DNA of 64,000 nt from Bacteroidota bacterium (GTDB lineage: Bacteria > Bacteroidota > Bacteroidia > Bacteroidales > Dysgonomonadaceae), in contig JAEZGN010000005.1 in assembly GCA_023437305.1 (NCBI GenBank), positions 67,637 through 131,636 on the forward strand. Direction: 5' to 3'. This document shows positions 8,122 to 16,971 of this stretch, piece after piece. The notes under the pieces were generated by a model. It did no database searches and had not been told where the DNA came from. It worked only from the letters and a program-made list of their open reading frames with translations. The translations under genes and the position numbers were made by a program. Each line of letters begins with the position of its first letter. The stretch's first letter is position 1.

Positions 8122-9396
8122 TTATTTGCTTAAAAAATCATCCAAATTCCACGCCGATATATGTTCAATTCCCTCATTGGTAGGAATTTTATAGTCGTCC
8201 ATACTCACCACGTATTTATCGAAATTATCTTCAATGAGTTTTAACGAACGGTATTCTCTTTCAATAGTTTTTTCTTCAGTCAATTGAAGCGTTACCTGCA
8301 AATAAAGCCTTTTGTCGCCTTTAATCGCTACAAAATCAACTTCGGCATTTTTAATTGTTCCCACATAAACTTGATATCCGGCACGTCGCAAACTCAGATA
8401 AACGGCATTTTCCAACAAATAACCAATTCCGTAACCGTACCCGGCGTAAAGATAGTTTCGATAAGCTAAGTCGTTCAGATAGTATTTGCTGTTGCCCGAA
8501 ATGGTGTCTTTGCCTTTTATATTGTAGCGTTCGGCACGATGAACGAGGAATGAATTTTCCAAATAATTGACGTAAGATGACAAAGTTTCGTAGTTTGTTT
8601 TCCGTTTTTTCGATGCAAAAAAGTTGATGATGTTTGTTATCGAAATTAAATTGGATGCCGTATTTACCAAATAAACAAACAAATCGTCTAATAACTTCAC
8701 ATCTTTCACATTATACCGTCCCACAATGTCGCGCAACATAACCGTATCTTTGATGGACGACACATAATTCTGCTTCATTTCATCGTTGGGCAGATTGAAA
8801 AGTTCGGGCAAAGCTCCGCTTTGAAGGAATTTTCTGTAGCTTTCGCTATTGATTTCCAGTCCTGAAATTCCACAAAATTCGGGAAAACTAAACGGGAAAA
8901 TCTCAAATTCTACGTATCGACCCGATAGAAGAGTAGCTAATTCCCCTGACAAAAGATTTGAGTTGGAACCGCTGATAAACAGCTCGCTCGGTTCTGCAAA
9001 GTCCTGTGAATGTGAGTTTACAAATCGTTCCCACTCGTCAATATACTGTATTTCGTCAATAAACATATAGACTTTCCCGATTGGCTTTAATGCTTCCCTA
9101 TAGGCTTTGTAAAGTTGCTCCAACTCAACTGCACTTCGCAAAGTAGCCAGTTCCATATACTCTTTGTTGATGTAAAGTATATTTTCACTCTTTACACCCT
9201 CTGATATTAGCTTTGATGCGATTTGACGCAAAATGTAACTTTTACCCGCACGACGCTGACCAACAAGTACTTTTACTAACTTATTGCCCACATACTGACC
9301 AATTTTATCCGTGTAATATGTACGGGAATAGCCTAAATCTATCGGATTGCTATCCCAGAAATTGTACTTCCTTATGGAATTAATTATTTCAATCAT
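8122..9396 (-). CDS. ATP-binding protein with AAA_14 and DUF4143 domains
   Basis: 424-aa ATPase of the AAA_14/DUF4143 type. Walker A is VLVGQRRAGKSYILRQ (about 44-58) and Walker B is VYMFIDEIQYIDEWERF (about 108-124). The sensor segment LFISGSNSNLLSGELATLLSG, with its conserved arginine SGRYVEFEIFPFSF, is present (about 139-172). The DUF4143 C-terminal domain ends with a nuclease-like strand NAEVDFVAIKGDKRLYLQV (about 352-370), resembling a PD-(D/E)XK fold without a full catalytic set. The biological role of this family is poorly defined. Here it is cargo between the integrase and the replication genes. Confidence 0.85.
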   Translation of the reverse strand: MIEIINSIRKYNFWDSNPIDLGYSRTYYTDKIGQYVGNKLVKVLVGQRRAGKSYILRQIASKLISEGVKSENILYINKEYMELATLRSAVELEQLYKAYREALKPIGKVYMFIDEIQYIDEWERFVNSHSQDFAEPSELFISGSNSNLLSGELATLLSGRYVEFEIFPFSFPEFCGISGLEINSESYRKFLQSGALPELFNLPNDEMKQNYVSSIKDTVMLRDIVGRYNVKDVKLLDDLFVYLVNTASNLISITNIINFFASKKRKTNYETLSSYVNYLENSFLVHRAERYNIKGKDTISGNSKYYLNDLAYRNYLYAGYGYGIGYLLENAVYLSLRRAGYQVYVGTIKNAEVDFVAIKGDKRLYLQVTLQLTEEKTIEREYRSLKLIEDNFDKYVVSMDDYKIPTNEGIEHISAWNLDDFLSK

Positions 9397-9471
9397 ACTT
9401 GAGAATTTTTAGCAAATGTAGGAATTTTAAAACACACTTGAAAATTATATCGGCTTTTGCAAGCAATTTCG

Positions 9472-10764
9472 CTACAACAATTGATTGAATTTACTCATTG
9501 CATTGGCTTTTATATCGTCGGCAATGTCGATGTAAGGTTTCATAGCCTTATAATCGCTGTGTCCAGTCCATTTCATAACCACGTTTGCCGGAATGCCGAG
9601 CGAGAGAGCGTTGCAAATGAATGTGCGACGAGCGTCGTGGGTGCTTAGCACGGCGTATTTGGGTAAAATAGTTTCAATGCGTTCGTTTCCTTTGTAGTGT
9701 GTTTGATGCACCGGATTATCAAGCCCTGCCAGTTCAGCCAAATCTTTCAAATAACTGTTCATTTTTTGATTGGATATTACGGGAAATACTTTTCCATTCT
9801 CAAAATGAAAATCCTTGTATTTATCGTATATGGCTTTGCTTTTATCGTTAAATTCGATAACAATCCTGTCGTTGGTTTTTACCGTAACTATGTCAATGTA
9901 AGAACCCTTTATGTGCGAATGACATAAGTTATATACATCCGAATAGCGTAAACTTGTGTAACAGCAGAACAAAAACACATCACGCACTTTTTCTAAATAC
10001 TTTTTGTCTTCGGGGATTTCAAAGTCGGTCAGTTGTTTTAATTCTTGGGCGTCTAAAAAAACCACTGTTTTTTGCGCGGTTTTCAGTTTTGGTTTGAAAT
10101 TCATAAACGCATTGTCCACTGTCAAGTTTCTTGATGCAGACCAGCGAAGTACCCATTTTAATAAGCCTATTTGTTTGTCGATGGTTGAGTTTTTCAGGTC
10201 TTGTTTGTGAAGAGTGTCGGCAAAATCGGAAAGTCCCTTCTCTGAAAAATCATCCATTGTTGGCTCGGGTTTCCATCGCTCGATGTGCTTCTTTAAGGCA
10301 TTGAATTTTTGCAATGTTCCATTTGCCCAATTGTTTCTTTTGCTGTTTTCGGAAACAAACTCATTGAACACCTTCCAAAAAGATAATGCTGTGTCTTCTT
10401 GAACTGTGTCTTCTGTTGCTACATCTTTTTTAATGGCAAGATTAAATGCTTCTCGCAACTCAGCCGTTGTTGGTATTTCCTCTTTCACTTCAAATTCTTT
10501 GAATATCTTCTGAATTTCGGCAAAATACGCTAACAAATCCGCATTAATTTCGGATGCAGACTGTTTGAGTTTATTCGTGCATCCGTTTTTCACACGTTGT
10601 TTTTCCAAATCCCACTTTGCCACATCAATCCTATAACCGGTGGTAAATTCCACTCGTTGATTGTTATAAACAACCCTCATTCTGATGGGTACATTCTCTA
10701 CAATGGGCTTTCCATTTTTCTTTCTGCTCTCTAATGCAAAGATGATATTTCTCTTGATATTCAT
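9472..10764 (-). CDS. Tyrosine site-specific recombinase (island integrase)
   Basis: 430-aa phage-type integrase. The N-terminal arm-binding domain (NIIFALESRKKNGKPIVENV) is of the kind seen in Bacteroides conjugative and mobilizable transposons. A SAM-like core-binding domain follows (about 120-220). Catalytic residues are visible: Arg in CCYTSLRYSDVY (about 273), Lys in the beta-hairpin (IVTVKTNDR), H-x-x-R in STHDARRTF (about 374-377), His in WTGHSDYK, and the Tyr nucleophile in AMKPYIDIADD (about 413). The gene starts about 150 bp from a tRNA-3'-end-like sequence that I take as its attachment site. It should integrate and excise the island covering the left of the window. Confidence 0.93.
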   Translation of the reverse strand: MNIKRNIIFALESRKKNGKPIVENVPIRMRVVYNNQRVEFTTGYRIDVAKWDLEKQRVKNGCTNKLKQSASEINADLLAYFAEIQKIFKEFEVKEEIPTTAELREAFNLAIKKDVATEDTVQEDTALSFWKVFNEFVSENSKRNNWANGTLQKFNALKKHIERWKPEPTMDDFSEKGLSDFADTLHKQDLKNSTIDKQIGLLKWVLRWSASRNLTVDNAFMNFKPKLKTAQKTVVFLDAQELKQLTDFEIPEDKKYLEKVRDVFLFCCYTSLRYSDVYNLCHSHIKGSYIDIVTVKTNDRIVIEFNDKSKAIYDKYKDFHFENGKVFPVISNQKMNSYLKDLAELAGLDNPVHQTHYKGNERIETILPKYAVLSTHDARRTFICNALSLGIPANVVMKWTGHSDYKAMKPYIDIADDIKANAMSKFNQLL

Positions 10765-10916
10765 GCTATTTAGCCTTTAAAATATACACCCAAATTTACA
10801 CCCATTTTTTGTCATAGCAAAGGATATTTAGAGATATTTTATGAAAAATATTTCCATATAAATAGTTGGTATATAGATATTTGACATTTTATGGTATTTT
10901 ATGATAGTAATGTGAT

Positions 10917-10942
10917 TAGTCCCGTCCATACCGCCAATATTT
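10917..10942 (+). other. Candidate attachment site: 3' end of a tRNA gene
   Basis: The stretch AGTCCCGTCCATACCGCCA reads as the 3' end of a tRNA: end of T-loop, 5-nt T-stem half (CCCGT), 7-nt acceptor half (CCATACC), discriminator G and CCA. The sequence to its left does not pair to complete a T-arm, so the gene body is absent here. A perfect 14-bp hairpin with a T-run follows 15 nt later, as expected for a tRNA transcription terminator. With an integrase gene ending its upstream region 150 bp away, this is best read as the att core left by insertion. The isoacceptor cannot be told from the fragment. Confidence 0.45.
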
Positions 10943-10957
10943 AAAGCAAATCGCTGC

Positions 10958-10989
10958 AAAGTCCTGAAAACTAAGGTTTTCAGGACTTT
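10958..10989 (+). terminator. Rho-independent terminator after the tRNA-like end
   Basis: Perfect inverted repeat AAAGTCCTGAAAAC / GTTTTCAGGACTTT with a 4-nt loop (TAAG), followed by a T-run (TTTTTATTTTAG). No protein gene on the plus strand lies immediately upstream, so it probably served the tRNA whose 3' end is at 10942. Confidence 0.7.
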
Positions 10990-11262
10990 TTATTTTAGTC
11001 CATACGAAGCAAAACACCCCCTTTTTGGGTATATCTCACAGGCTTAATCGTGGGACTTTTTTTAAATCGGTTTAGTCCCACGAATTAGGTTCTAATTCAC
11101 TGTTTATCTTCACTTCGTTCGTTTTAGTGAGTTTATGTCAAAAATTATAGTTAGCATCGGGGGAAGTTGTGAAAGAAATAAGTATACTATTTAATGTTTA
11201 TTACGAAGCTTTAAATAGATATAAATTAATTATTTAGTACATTCGAGAGAAATAAAACTAAT

Positions 11263-12630
11263 ATGAAAAAACTAAATCTTTTACTAATTGCGCCCCTATT
11301 ATTTGTTATTCTATTTAGCTGTAGCGATGATGATAATAAAACCTTAAAAAGCAATAAGAAAGAAATTATTTCTTTTAAGCTTTATAATTATTCAGCGAAT
11401 GTAGATGAATACCACAAACAAATATCATTGATTGTTTCAAGCGGTTTCGATTTAGAAAAACTGGAACCTACTATTGAAATTTCAGATAAGGCAACTATTT
11501 CCCCTGCATCCGGAACCTCTCAGGATTTCACTAAACCTGTAATATACACTGTGAAAGCCGAAGATGGCAGTGAACAACAATATACAGTATATATTACGCG
11601 TGAAAAATCAACAATGGCGAGAATACAAAGCTTTAGCATAAATGATATAAAAGGAAAAATAAAAGATGATTGGACTACTATAACTCATACAGGAAGAAAT
11701 TCAATACTAATCTGGCTGAAAGAAGAAACTGATGTAACCAGACTAAAACCGGTAATAGAGGTATCGTCCGGAGCTAAAGTATCTCCTGCTTCCGATGTCG
11801 AAGTTGACTTTTCAAGACCTGTAGTATATACAGTAATTGCTGAAAATGGTTATACTACTTCATACACAGTTGGCGTGCAATATAGCACATTTCCTTCCGG
11901 GTTATTATATGCAACAAAAATCAGGAATTCAAATCAGACAGCGGATGTAACAACACATTACGGTTTTGATTTTGACTATCTGAACAGAGTAAAATCATTC
12001 TCAAAAACAACAAAGCCTTTTTATATAGGAGAAAGTCTGGTTGATGGAAGTCTTGTTCATTTAGAATATGGCAATAATGGTAAAATCTCTCAACTGATCA
12101 TGGAAGAGAAGGTAGATAATGCTGTTGCAAACACACGTTCATTCAACGTATCATACCCTGATAACAAAACTGTACATGTGACCGAATCGCTGGCAGGAGG
12201 TGGTGCGAATCTGGAAATAATCACCCTTAATAATAATGGAAAGGTATCTGGATTTGAAACTAAAAGTAAAAAAGAAGTATTCATATATGATAAATATAAT
12301 AACTTGATAGAACAGACAACAATAAATGGGGGGTATAAAAAAATAACTTACGATGATTATAACGGTTCGTTTATGTATTTTAATGCTCCTCATTGGATAT
12401 TATTGTATACTTTGGAGGGACTCATCGGTACAGGAAACAACAATCCACTATCTATACAGACATATAAACAAAACGGAGAATTGGAAGAGACCATAGATTA
12501 TAATTATAAATACGTCTCACGGACCCGATATCCTCAGACGTATAGTTATAGGGCCGGAAATGAAGATTTCAAAGGCATTGTATTCTTAAGTTATGTATTT
12601 CCTTATTCGATTAATATGAATAAGGATTAG
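11263..12630 (+). CDS. Surface lipoprotein with two DUF5018-like domains
   Basis: 455 aa. The N-terminus is a lipoprotein signal (MKKLNLLLIAPLLFVILFSC, lipobox LFSC, Cys20), and the mature protein begins C-S-D-D-D. This acidic tail matches the Bacteroidota surface-export signal, so the protein is predicted on the outer-membrane surface. Two Ig-like repeats follow (about 35-115 and 120-205), each with the DUF5018 pattern (KATISPASGTSQDFTKPVIYT; AKVSPASDVEVDFSRPVVYT). The C-terminal half has YD-repeat-like segments (FDYLNRVKSFSK, YDKYNNLIEQTT, YDDYNGSFMY). Function unknown; the modular build suggests glycan or protein binding. No SusC/D pair is nearby. Confidence 0.8.
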   Translation: MKKLNLLLIAPLLFVILFSCSDDDNKTLKSNKKEIISFKLYNYSANVDEYHKQISLIVSSGFDLEKLEPTIEISDKATISPASGTSQDFTKPVIYTVKAEDGSEQQYTVYITREKSTMARIQSFSINDIKGKIKDDWTTITHTGRNSILIWLKEETDVTRLKPVIEVSSGAKVSPASDVEVDFSRPVVYTVIAENGYTTSYTVGVQYSTFPSGLLYATKIRNSNQTADVTTHYGFDFDYLNRVKSFSKTTKPFYIGESLVDGSLVHLEYGNNGKISQLIMEEKVDNAVANTRSFNVSYPDNKTVHVTESLAGGGANLEIITLNNNGKVSGFETKSKKEVFIYDKYNNLIEQTTINGGYKKITYDDYNGSFMYFNAPHWILLYTLEGLIGTGNNNPLSIQTYKQNGELEETIDYNYKYVSRTRYPQTYSYRAGNEDFKGIVFLSYVFPYSINMNKD

Positions 12631-12859
12631 ATTGATTATATGTGATTTGGAACACCGTTTCTAACAGATATAAGAAGGTTACAGAGGAATCTTTTCTTCA
12701 GCTAAAACTTAGGTCGTATTTATTATAGGTATGTAAATCAATTTCAGTTGTTGTCATTGAGTTGTTTGCATATCCGATCAAACAAGTTTCTGATATTGTT
12801 GACATAAAACAACTCATTAAAATGTTTAGATGTAAGTTCTCCTTCTTTGTTTAATAATT

Positions 12860-13705
12860 TTACAAATTGATAATTTCTCCATCTTCAGGAACTATTAGTT
12901 TTTCTTTACTTATATTATTTTCTTTCGCTTTCTTTTTTAGAATATTTCTAGTTGTATAACAATGATTTATTGCATCCATATGTACAGCAATGACTTTAGC
13001 ATTTCCACTTTCTTGTATTACAGACATCGCTTGATTCTCATCCATTATGATTGGTGTATTTTCATAACCTGGAATTAGTGCTCCTCCTGAGTTTATCACT
13101 ATATAATCAGGATTGTAATTTCGCATATTTTGATATAATTCTTCTGTCCAAATAGCATCTCCAACTATGTACACTGTCGGTTGTCCTTCGCTTTTCAATA
13201 TGTAGCCAGCCACATTACCCATTTCTTCTAATATTCTACCTGTCCCATGCTGTGCATTTGTTCTGATCAGTGTTATTCCTTCCCAAGTAAGGCTATCTGT
13301 AATTGGCATTGCATTTATAAAACGTTCCTTTGTAAAATAATTTTTATCAGATGGCTGATGTATCAATTTGATAGATTTATTTAAACTCTTACTAGCTGTT
13401 TCGTCAAAATGATCAGCATGAGTATGTGATACTAGTACCAAATCAATATTGTCAATAATTTCAGATATGGGCATAGTTAGATCAACGGAAGGGTTAGGCG
13501 TATTTTTATCAGAAAAAGAAGGTAGACTAGCTTTTGCTCCAAGCATGGGGTCAACAAGTATTCTTTTTCCGTTATAGTCAATCACCAGAGTTGCATTCCT
13601 GATGAGTTGTAATTGAGGTTCATGAGCGTTTCTTGTCTGAGAAAAAGACGATAATGTTAAAGAGCAAAGTAAGAGTGTGAATAATATTCGTTTCATATAT
13701 TTCAT
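12860..13705 (-). CDS. Secreted MBL-fold metal-dependent hydrolase
   Basis: 281 aa, with a signal peptide (MKYMKRILFTLLLCSLTLSSFSQ) directing it to the periplasm. The metal-binding motif is VLVSHTHADHFDE (about 112-124; H-x-H-x-D-H). Further ligands are probably in NAQHGTGR (about 150), YIVGDAIW (about 175-182) and IAVHMDAINH (about 240-249). This matches the UlaG/YtnP-like beta-lactamase-fold hydrolases (Lactamase_B_2/3) seen next to oxidoreductases and regulators in Bacteroidota. Substrate unknown. It lies downstream of the oxidoreductase gene on the same strand with a 280-bp gap, so co-transcription is uncertain. Confidence 0.82.
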   Translation of the reverse strand: MKYMKRILFTLLLCSLTLSSFSQTRNAHEPQLQLIRNATLVIDYNGKRILVDPMLGAKASLPSFSDKNTPNPSVDLTMPISEIIDNIDLVLVSHTHADHFDETASKSLNKSIKLIHQPSDKNYFTKERFINAMPITDSLTWEGITLIRTNAQHGTGRILEEMGNVAGYILKSEGQPTVYIVGDAIWTEELYQNMRNYNPDYIVINSGGALIPGYENTPIIMDENQAMSVIQESGNAKVIAVHMDAINHCYTTRNILKKKAKENNISKEKLIVPEDGEIINL

Positions 13706-13985
13706 TTTTAATTATTTAATTACCAATTCAAAGATATTGCTTTATCAAATTTTATTGTCTCCAAACTATTTTTTTACCAAAGTTAGTCTTTTTATATATG
13801 TAGTTTACGAAGACCTTATCAATCTTTCGAAATAAAGATTGTCCATACAAAATCTGATAGTAAAAAATAATTGCATCACTATAATTAGAGGTTTATGTTT
13901 TGCATAATTAAAAAAGTAGTTGATCAAACATGTTGTTTTTAATTTCATGTAGCTAATTGTTGTTCCATCATTACCATCCATAGTA

Positions 13986-14930
13986 TTATAATGAAACAAC
14001 AACTTTACCAATAGTATGCCCAGATTCAACTTGTGAGTGAGCTTCTTGAATTTCGTCAAATGAGAACATTTTAGATATATGTGGTTTTATAATCTTACTC
14101 TCTAACAGTTTTGCTATTTTTCGCATATCTTCTCCATTTGACTTAACAGCCATAAATAGGCTACCTTTAAAATCTTTTTCAAAAGCAAGTTCTTTAGATT
14201 TTTTCGTAAGGTTTGATGGCAAATTTATGATTGTACCTCCATTTTTTAATACATTTAAAGATTTGGCAAAATTATCTCCGCCTTGAGTTTCTAATACAAA
14301 ATCTATATCATTTAAAATCTTCTCAAAATCTTGTGTTTTGTAGTCAATTACTTTATCAGCTCCCAGATTGTATACGAAATCTTTATTTTTTGTACTTGTA
14401 GTTGCTATTACCTTAGCACCCATATATTTTGCGATTTGAATGGCATAGTGACCAACTCCGCCAGATGATCCATGTATTAGTATAGTTTCATTCGCTCTCA
14501 ACACACCATACTCATTGAACGCTTGCCATGCAGTTAATGCTGCCATTGAAGAGGCTGCTGCTGCTTCATGTGTTATATTGTTAGGTTTAAGAGCAATTTG
14601 ATTGCAAGGAGCTACAACATATTCTGCATAAGCATTTCCTACTCCGGGAAAATTAATCATTCCAAAAACCTCATCGCCAATTTTAAACTGGGTAACACTT
14701 TTTCCTTTTGCAACAATTTTTCCTGAAATGTCCCAACCTAAAATTATAGGACTCTGCTCTCTAAATCTATTTGCCTGAGCACCGCCTAGTCTTGTTTTTA
14801 CATCTACAGGGTTGATACTAAATGCTTTTACTTCAATCAACACTTCTTTTTCATTTATTTGAGGTGCAATTACTTCCTTTTGAACCAAATTAACAACCCC
14901 TCCAAATTCTTTTAATACTATTGCTTTCAT
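13986..14930 (-). CDS. NADP-dependent quinone oxidoreductase-like alcohol dehydrogenase (MDR family)
   Basis: 314 aa of the zinc-independent medium-chain reductase type (QorA-like). The N-terminal GroES-like domain starts MKAIVLKEFGGVVNLVQKEV. The NADP-binding Rossmann motif is HGSSGGVGHYAIQIAKYMGA (about 152-171). The family signature VGDEVFGM appears here as KIGDEVFGMINFPG, and the C-terminus (SGHTIGKVVVSL) is characteristic. No Cys/His zinc set is seen. It is divergent from an AraC-family regulator gene, which probably controls it in response to an electrophile or quinone; this is the usual arrangement for stress-induced oxidoreductases but remains inference here. Confidence 0.85.
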   Translation of the reverse strand: MKAIVLKEFGGVVNLVQKEVIAPQINEKEVLIEVKAFSINPVDVKTRLGGAQANRFREQSPIILGWDISGKIVAKGKSVTQFKIGDEVFGMINFPGVGNAYAEYVVAPCNQIALKPNNITHEAAAASSMAALTAWQAFNEYGVLRANETILIHGSSGGVGHYAIQIAKYMGAKVIATTSTKNKDFVYNLGADKVIDYKTQDFEKILNDIDFVLETQGGDNFAKSLNVLKNGGTIINLPSNLTKKSKELAFEKDFKGSLFMAVKSNGEDMRKIAKLLESKIIKPHISKMFSFDEIQEAHSQVESGHTIGKVVVSL

Positions 14931-14958
14931 CCTATTTAATTAGTTTATTATATAAAGA

Positions 14959-14988
14959 CAAAAATATACCATAATAATATTATTTTTG
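14959..14988. promoter_or_regulatory. Divergent -7 boxes between oxidoreductase and AraC genes
   Basis: TATTTTTG at 14981-14988 matches the Bacteroidota -7 consensus TAnnTTTG and faces the AraC gene. CAAAAATA at 14959-14966 is the same consensus on the minus strand and faces the oxidoreductase gene. Neither has a clear TTTG at -33, as expected for activator-dependent promoters. The plus-strand box also argues that the AraC protein starts at the ATG at 15025 rather than at an upstream TTG that overlaps the box. Confidence 0.4.
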
Positions 14989-15024
14989 CTGTATAAATAT
15001 GGGTTAATTCGGTATATTTACCAC

Positions 15025-15882
15025 ATGAAAAAAGAGAATATATATAAGCCTTTTGAAATTCTTTTTGAAAAAACGGATATATGTCCTATTAGAGATCGGA
15101 TTTTCAACTTCTTCGAGTTTGTTTATATCCATTCGGGTTATGGCGAACAAAATATCAAAATGAATAGAAGTAGGTATGAAGCAGGCGATTTATTTTTAAT
15201 TTCTCCTGATGATTGTCATACCTTTGATGTGAAATCTACTACTGAGTTTTTATTGATAAAGTTTAATATAACTTATATCAGAAATACCAACTGGTGTTTG
15301 AATAATAAATATCAACTAGAGTATATTCTAAGTAACGCAAACAATACAACAAATAGGATAATCGAAAACGATTTGGATAAAACAATTGTTCAGAATGTCT
15401 GTGAGGCTATAATCCAAGAGCATCTAAATGAAAATTTATATAGTCGGGAGCTTATACAACAATTAATTAATAGCTTAATATTACTCGTTGCCCGAAATAT
15501 ATCTGCCTATATTCCTCCTATGATAAATGAAAATGCAAATAAAAAAATTCAAGATATTCTCCATTACATACAGAGTAACATAACAAAGCCAGATAAAACC
15601 AGTATACAAAATATAAGTAGCTATTTTAATATTTCGGAGCAATATCTCAGCCGTTACTTCAAGAAGCACACTAACCTAACTATTAGAGAATACTTAATCC
15701 GTTATCGTATCAAGATGATAGAAAACAGACTATTATACAGTGAATATAAGATATATGAAATAGCAGAGGAGTTTGGTTTTACCGATGAAAGCCACTTAAT
15801 TAAATTCTTTAAACAGCATATCGGAACTACTCCCAATGCGTTTAGAAAGGACAGAATGATTAAATATTTAGCGATACAATAA
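15025..15882 (+). CDS. AraC-family transcriptional regulator
   Basis: 285 aa from the ATG at 15025 (a TTG 39 bp upstream in frame is less likely because it overlaps the -7 box). The N-terminal half is a cupin-like sensor (SRYEAGDLFLISPDDCHTFD, about 40-59). The C-terminal about 100 residues carry the AraC double helix-turn-helix: ISSYFNISEQYLSRYFKKHT (about 194-213), then YRIKMIENRLLYSEYKIYEI and AEEFGFTDESHLIKFFKQHIG, with the ending TTPNAFRKD. Divergent transcription implies control of the oxidoreductase at 13986-14930. Confidence 0.9.
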   Translation: MKKENIYKPFEILFEKTDICPIRDRIFNFFEFVYIHSGYGEQNIKMNRSRYEAGDLFLISPDDCHTFDVKSTTEFLLIKFNITYIRNTNWCLNNKYQLEYILSNANNTTNRIIENDLDKTIVQNVCEAIIQEHLNENLYSRELIQQLINSLILLVARNISAYIPPMINENANKKIQDILHYIQSNITKPDKTSIQNISSYFNISEQYLSRYFKKHTNLTIREYLIRYRIKMIENRLLYSEYKIYEIAEEFGFTDESHLIKFFKQHIGTTPNAFRKDRMIKYLAIQ

Positions 15883-16192
15883 TTGAATCTGAAAAGGTTT
15901 TACCAAATATATTTGTATTGACAAGAAAATATCTTTACCTTCTTGAGTTATTTGAAACAATAGAAAACCTAAGCAGACCAAAGAATTTTACTTGTTTCTA
16001 AATCATTACCCATCGTACTTTGAACTTTGATGATATAAATTATACTTGGTTGAAAAGCTATGATACATTTATATCTGCTTCTGCCGTTTTAAAATTAAGA
16101 CTGAAAAGACAATTAATTTTATGTCAACGTCTCCTAATTCCCTATCCCCCTCAACCATACAGTTTTCCTGCAAGTATTTTTTTCTTTTTCTG
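15883..16192. other. Intergenic region between AraC gene and DUF1349 lipoprotein
   Basis: Convergent genes flank this 310-bp AT-rich gap. I see no convincing open frame, RNA gene, strong hairpin or repeat in it on either strand. Confidence 0.5.
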
Positions 16193-16867
16193 TCATATTC
16201 CCAATCTAAAATTATGGATATTTATATTGCTAAATTGAATTTCGCTGAATTGAGTATCTATACCTTTACCGATTGGAGATTGAGAACTGAGTGCAATATA
16301 AATTCTTTGAGGATATTCATTACGATACAATCTTGTAAGCTGCCAAGTTTGCCCATCAAGAGAGTAATAAAAACCTATATTTTGGGTATCAGAAGATATT
16401 TTCATATATACATTATCCTGCATTATAGCATCGTGATTATTATCATCAGAAGTCCCAATTGTACGAACTGTAACCAATCTTGTAAGTCTCCTTTCATCCA
16501 TTTCAAAAGCAAATTTCTGCCACAAATTATTATTATGAAATATATAAAGTGCTCCAGCATCGTAAGTTTCCGAAAAAGCAGGTTTAACTTTTGCAATAAA
16601 AGTAAACGGCTTCGTATTATCTACCTCTTTCATTAGCATGGGTGCGTTAGTATATTTATCTATGCCATTGGGATCATTAAAATAATCACTTTTAGCACCG
16701 CTACTTATCACTAGCGTATCATTTGATAATATCACCTTGGGATTATTTAATGATTTGACAAATATTCCAATAGAACAACTATCCGCATCACAAAGTCGCT
16801 GATTAGCATGTTTATCTTTACATCCGATCATAATTAGTAGCATTAAGAATGGCAGTATTTCTTTCAT
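16193..16867 (-). CDS. DUF1349-domain lipoprotein
   Basis: 224 aa. The signal peptide ends in a lipobox (LLIMIGC, Cys16), so the protein should be membrane-anchored. The rest matches the DUF1349 concanavalin-like fold: ISSGAKSDYFNDPNG, NTKPFTFIAKVKP, YDAGALYIFHNNNLWQKFAFE, IGFYYSLDGQTWQLTRLYRN and the closing SEIQFSNINIHNFRLG. In this family the domain is thought to bind or act on carbohydrate, but the role here is unknown. The gene stands alone; a Crp/Fnr-type regulator gene lies just upstream in the same direction. Confidence 0.78.
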   Translation of the reverse strand: MKEILPFLMLLIMIGCKDKHANQRLCDADSCSIGIFVKSLNNPKVILSNDTLVISSGAKSDYFNDPNGIDKYTNAPMLMKEVDNTKPFTFIAKVKPAFSETYDAGALYIFHNNNLWQKFAFEMDERRLTRLVTVRTIGTSDDNNHDAIMQDNVYMKISSDTQNIGFYYSLDGQTWQLTRLYRNEYPQRIYIALSSQSPIGKGIDTQFSEIQFSNINIHNFRLGI

Positions 16868-16923
16868 ATTATTCTTTTATATTTAAATTAAATATTCTAT
16901 TTGTATATACATTTCAGATAGAC

Positions 16924-16931
16924 CAAACTTA
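16924..16931 (-). promoter_or_regulatory. -7 promoter box upstream of DUF1349 gene
   Basis: Minus-strand TAAGTTTG fits the Bacteroidota -7 box TAnnTTTG and lies 57 bp before the start codon. No clear TTTG at -33 was seen. Confidence 0.35.
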
Positions 16932-16971
16932 CTACTTTTATTTTTTCTAATTTTTTAAGTACTTAAAGAAA

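Larger units (their letters stand above)
10765..11262. other. Non-coding island boundary region
   Basis: No gene in this 498-bp gap. In order it holds three ATTTTATG-containing repeats (10835-10843, 10885-10893, 10895-10903) that may be integrase arm sites, a candidate attachment core (10917-10942) and a terminator hairpin (10958-10989). Next come a 9-bp inverted repeat CGTGGGACT/AGTCCCACG (11049-11082, loop 16 nt) and a GAATTAG/CTAATTC hairpin (11082-11098). The remaining 160 bp before the lipoprotein gene is AT-rich, and no confident TAnnTTTG box was found in it. Confidence 0.6.

Noticed and set aside
13805..14059. 84-codon minus-strand frame after the oxidoreductase gene
   Set aside because: It starts inside the oxidoreductase gene in another frame and has no recognisable features.
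16121..16636. 171-codon plus-strand frame antisense to the DUF1349 lipoprotein
   Set aside because: The minus-strand frame has signal peptide, lipobox and DUF1349 pattern, so the antisense frame is accidental.
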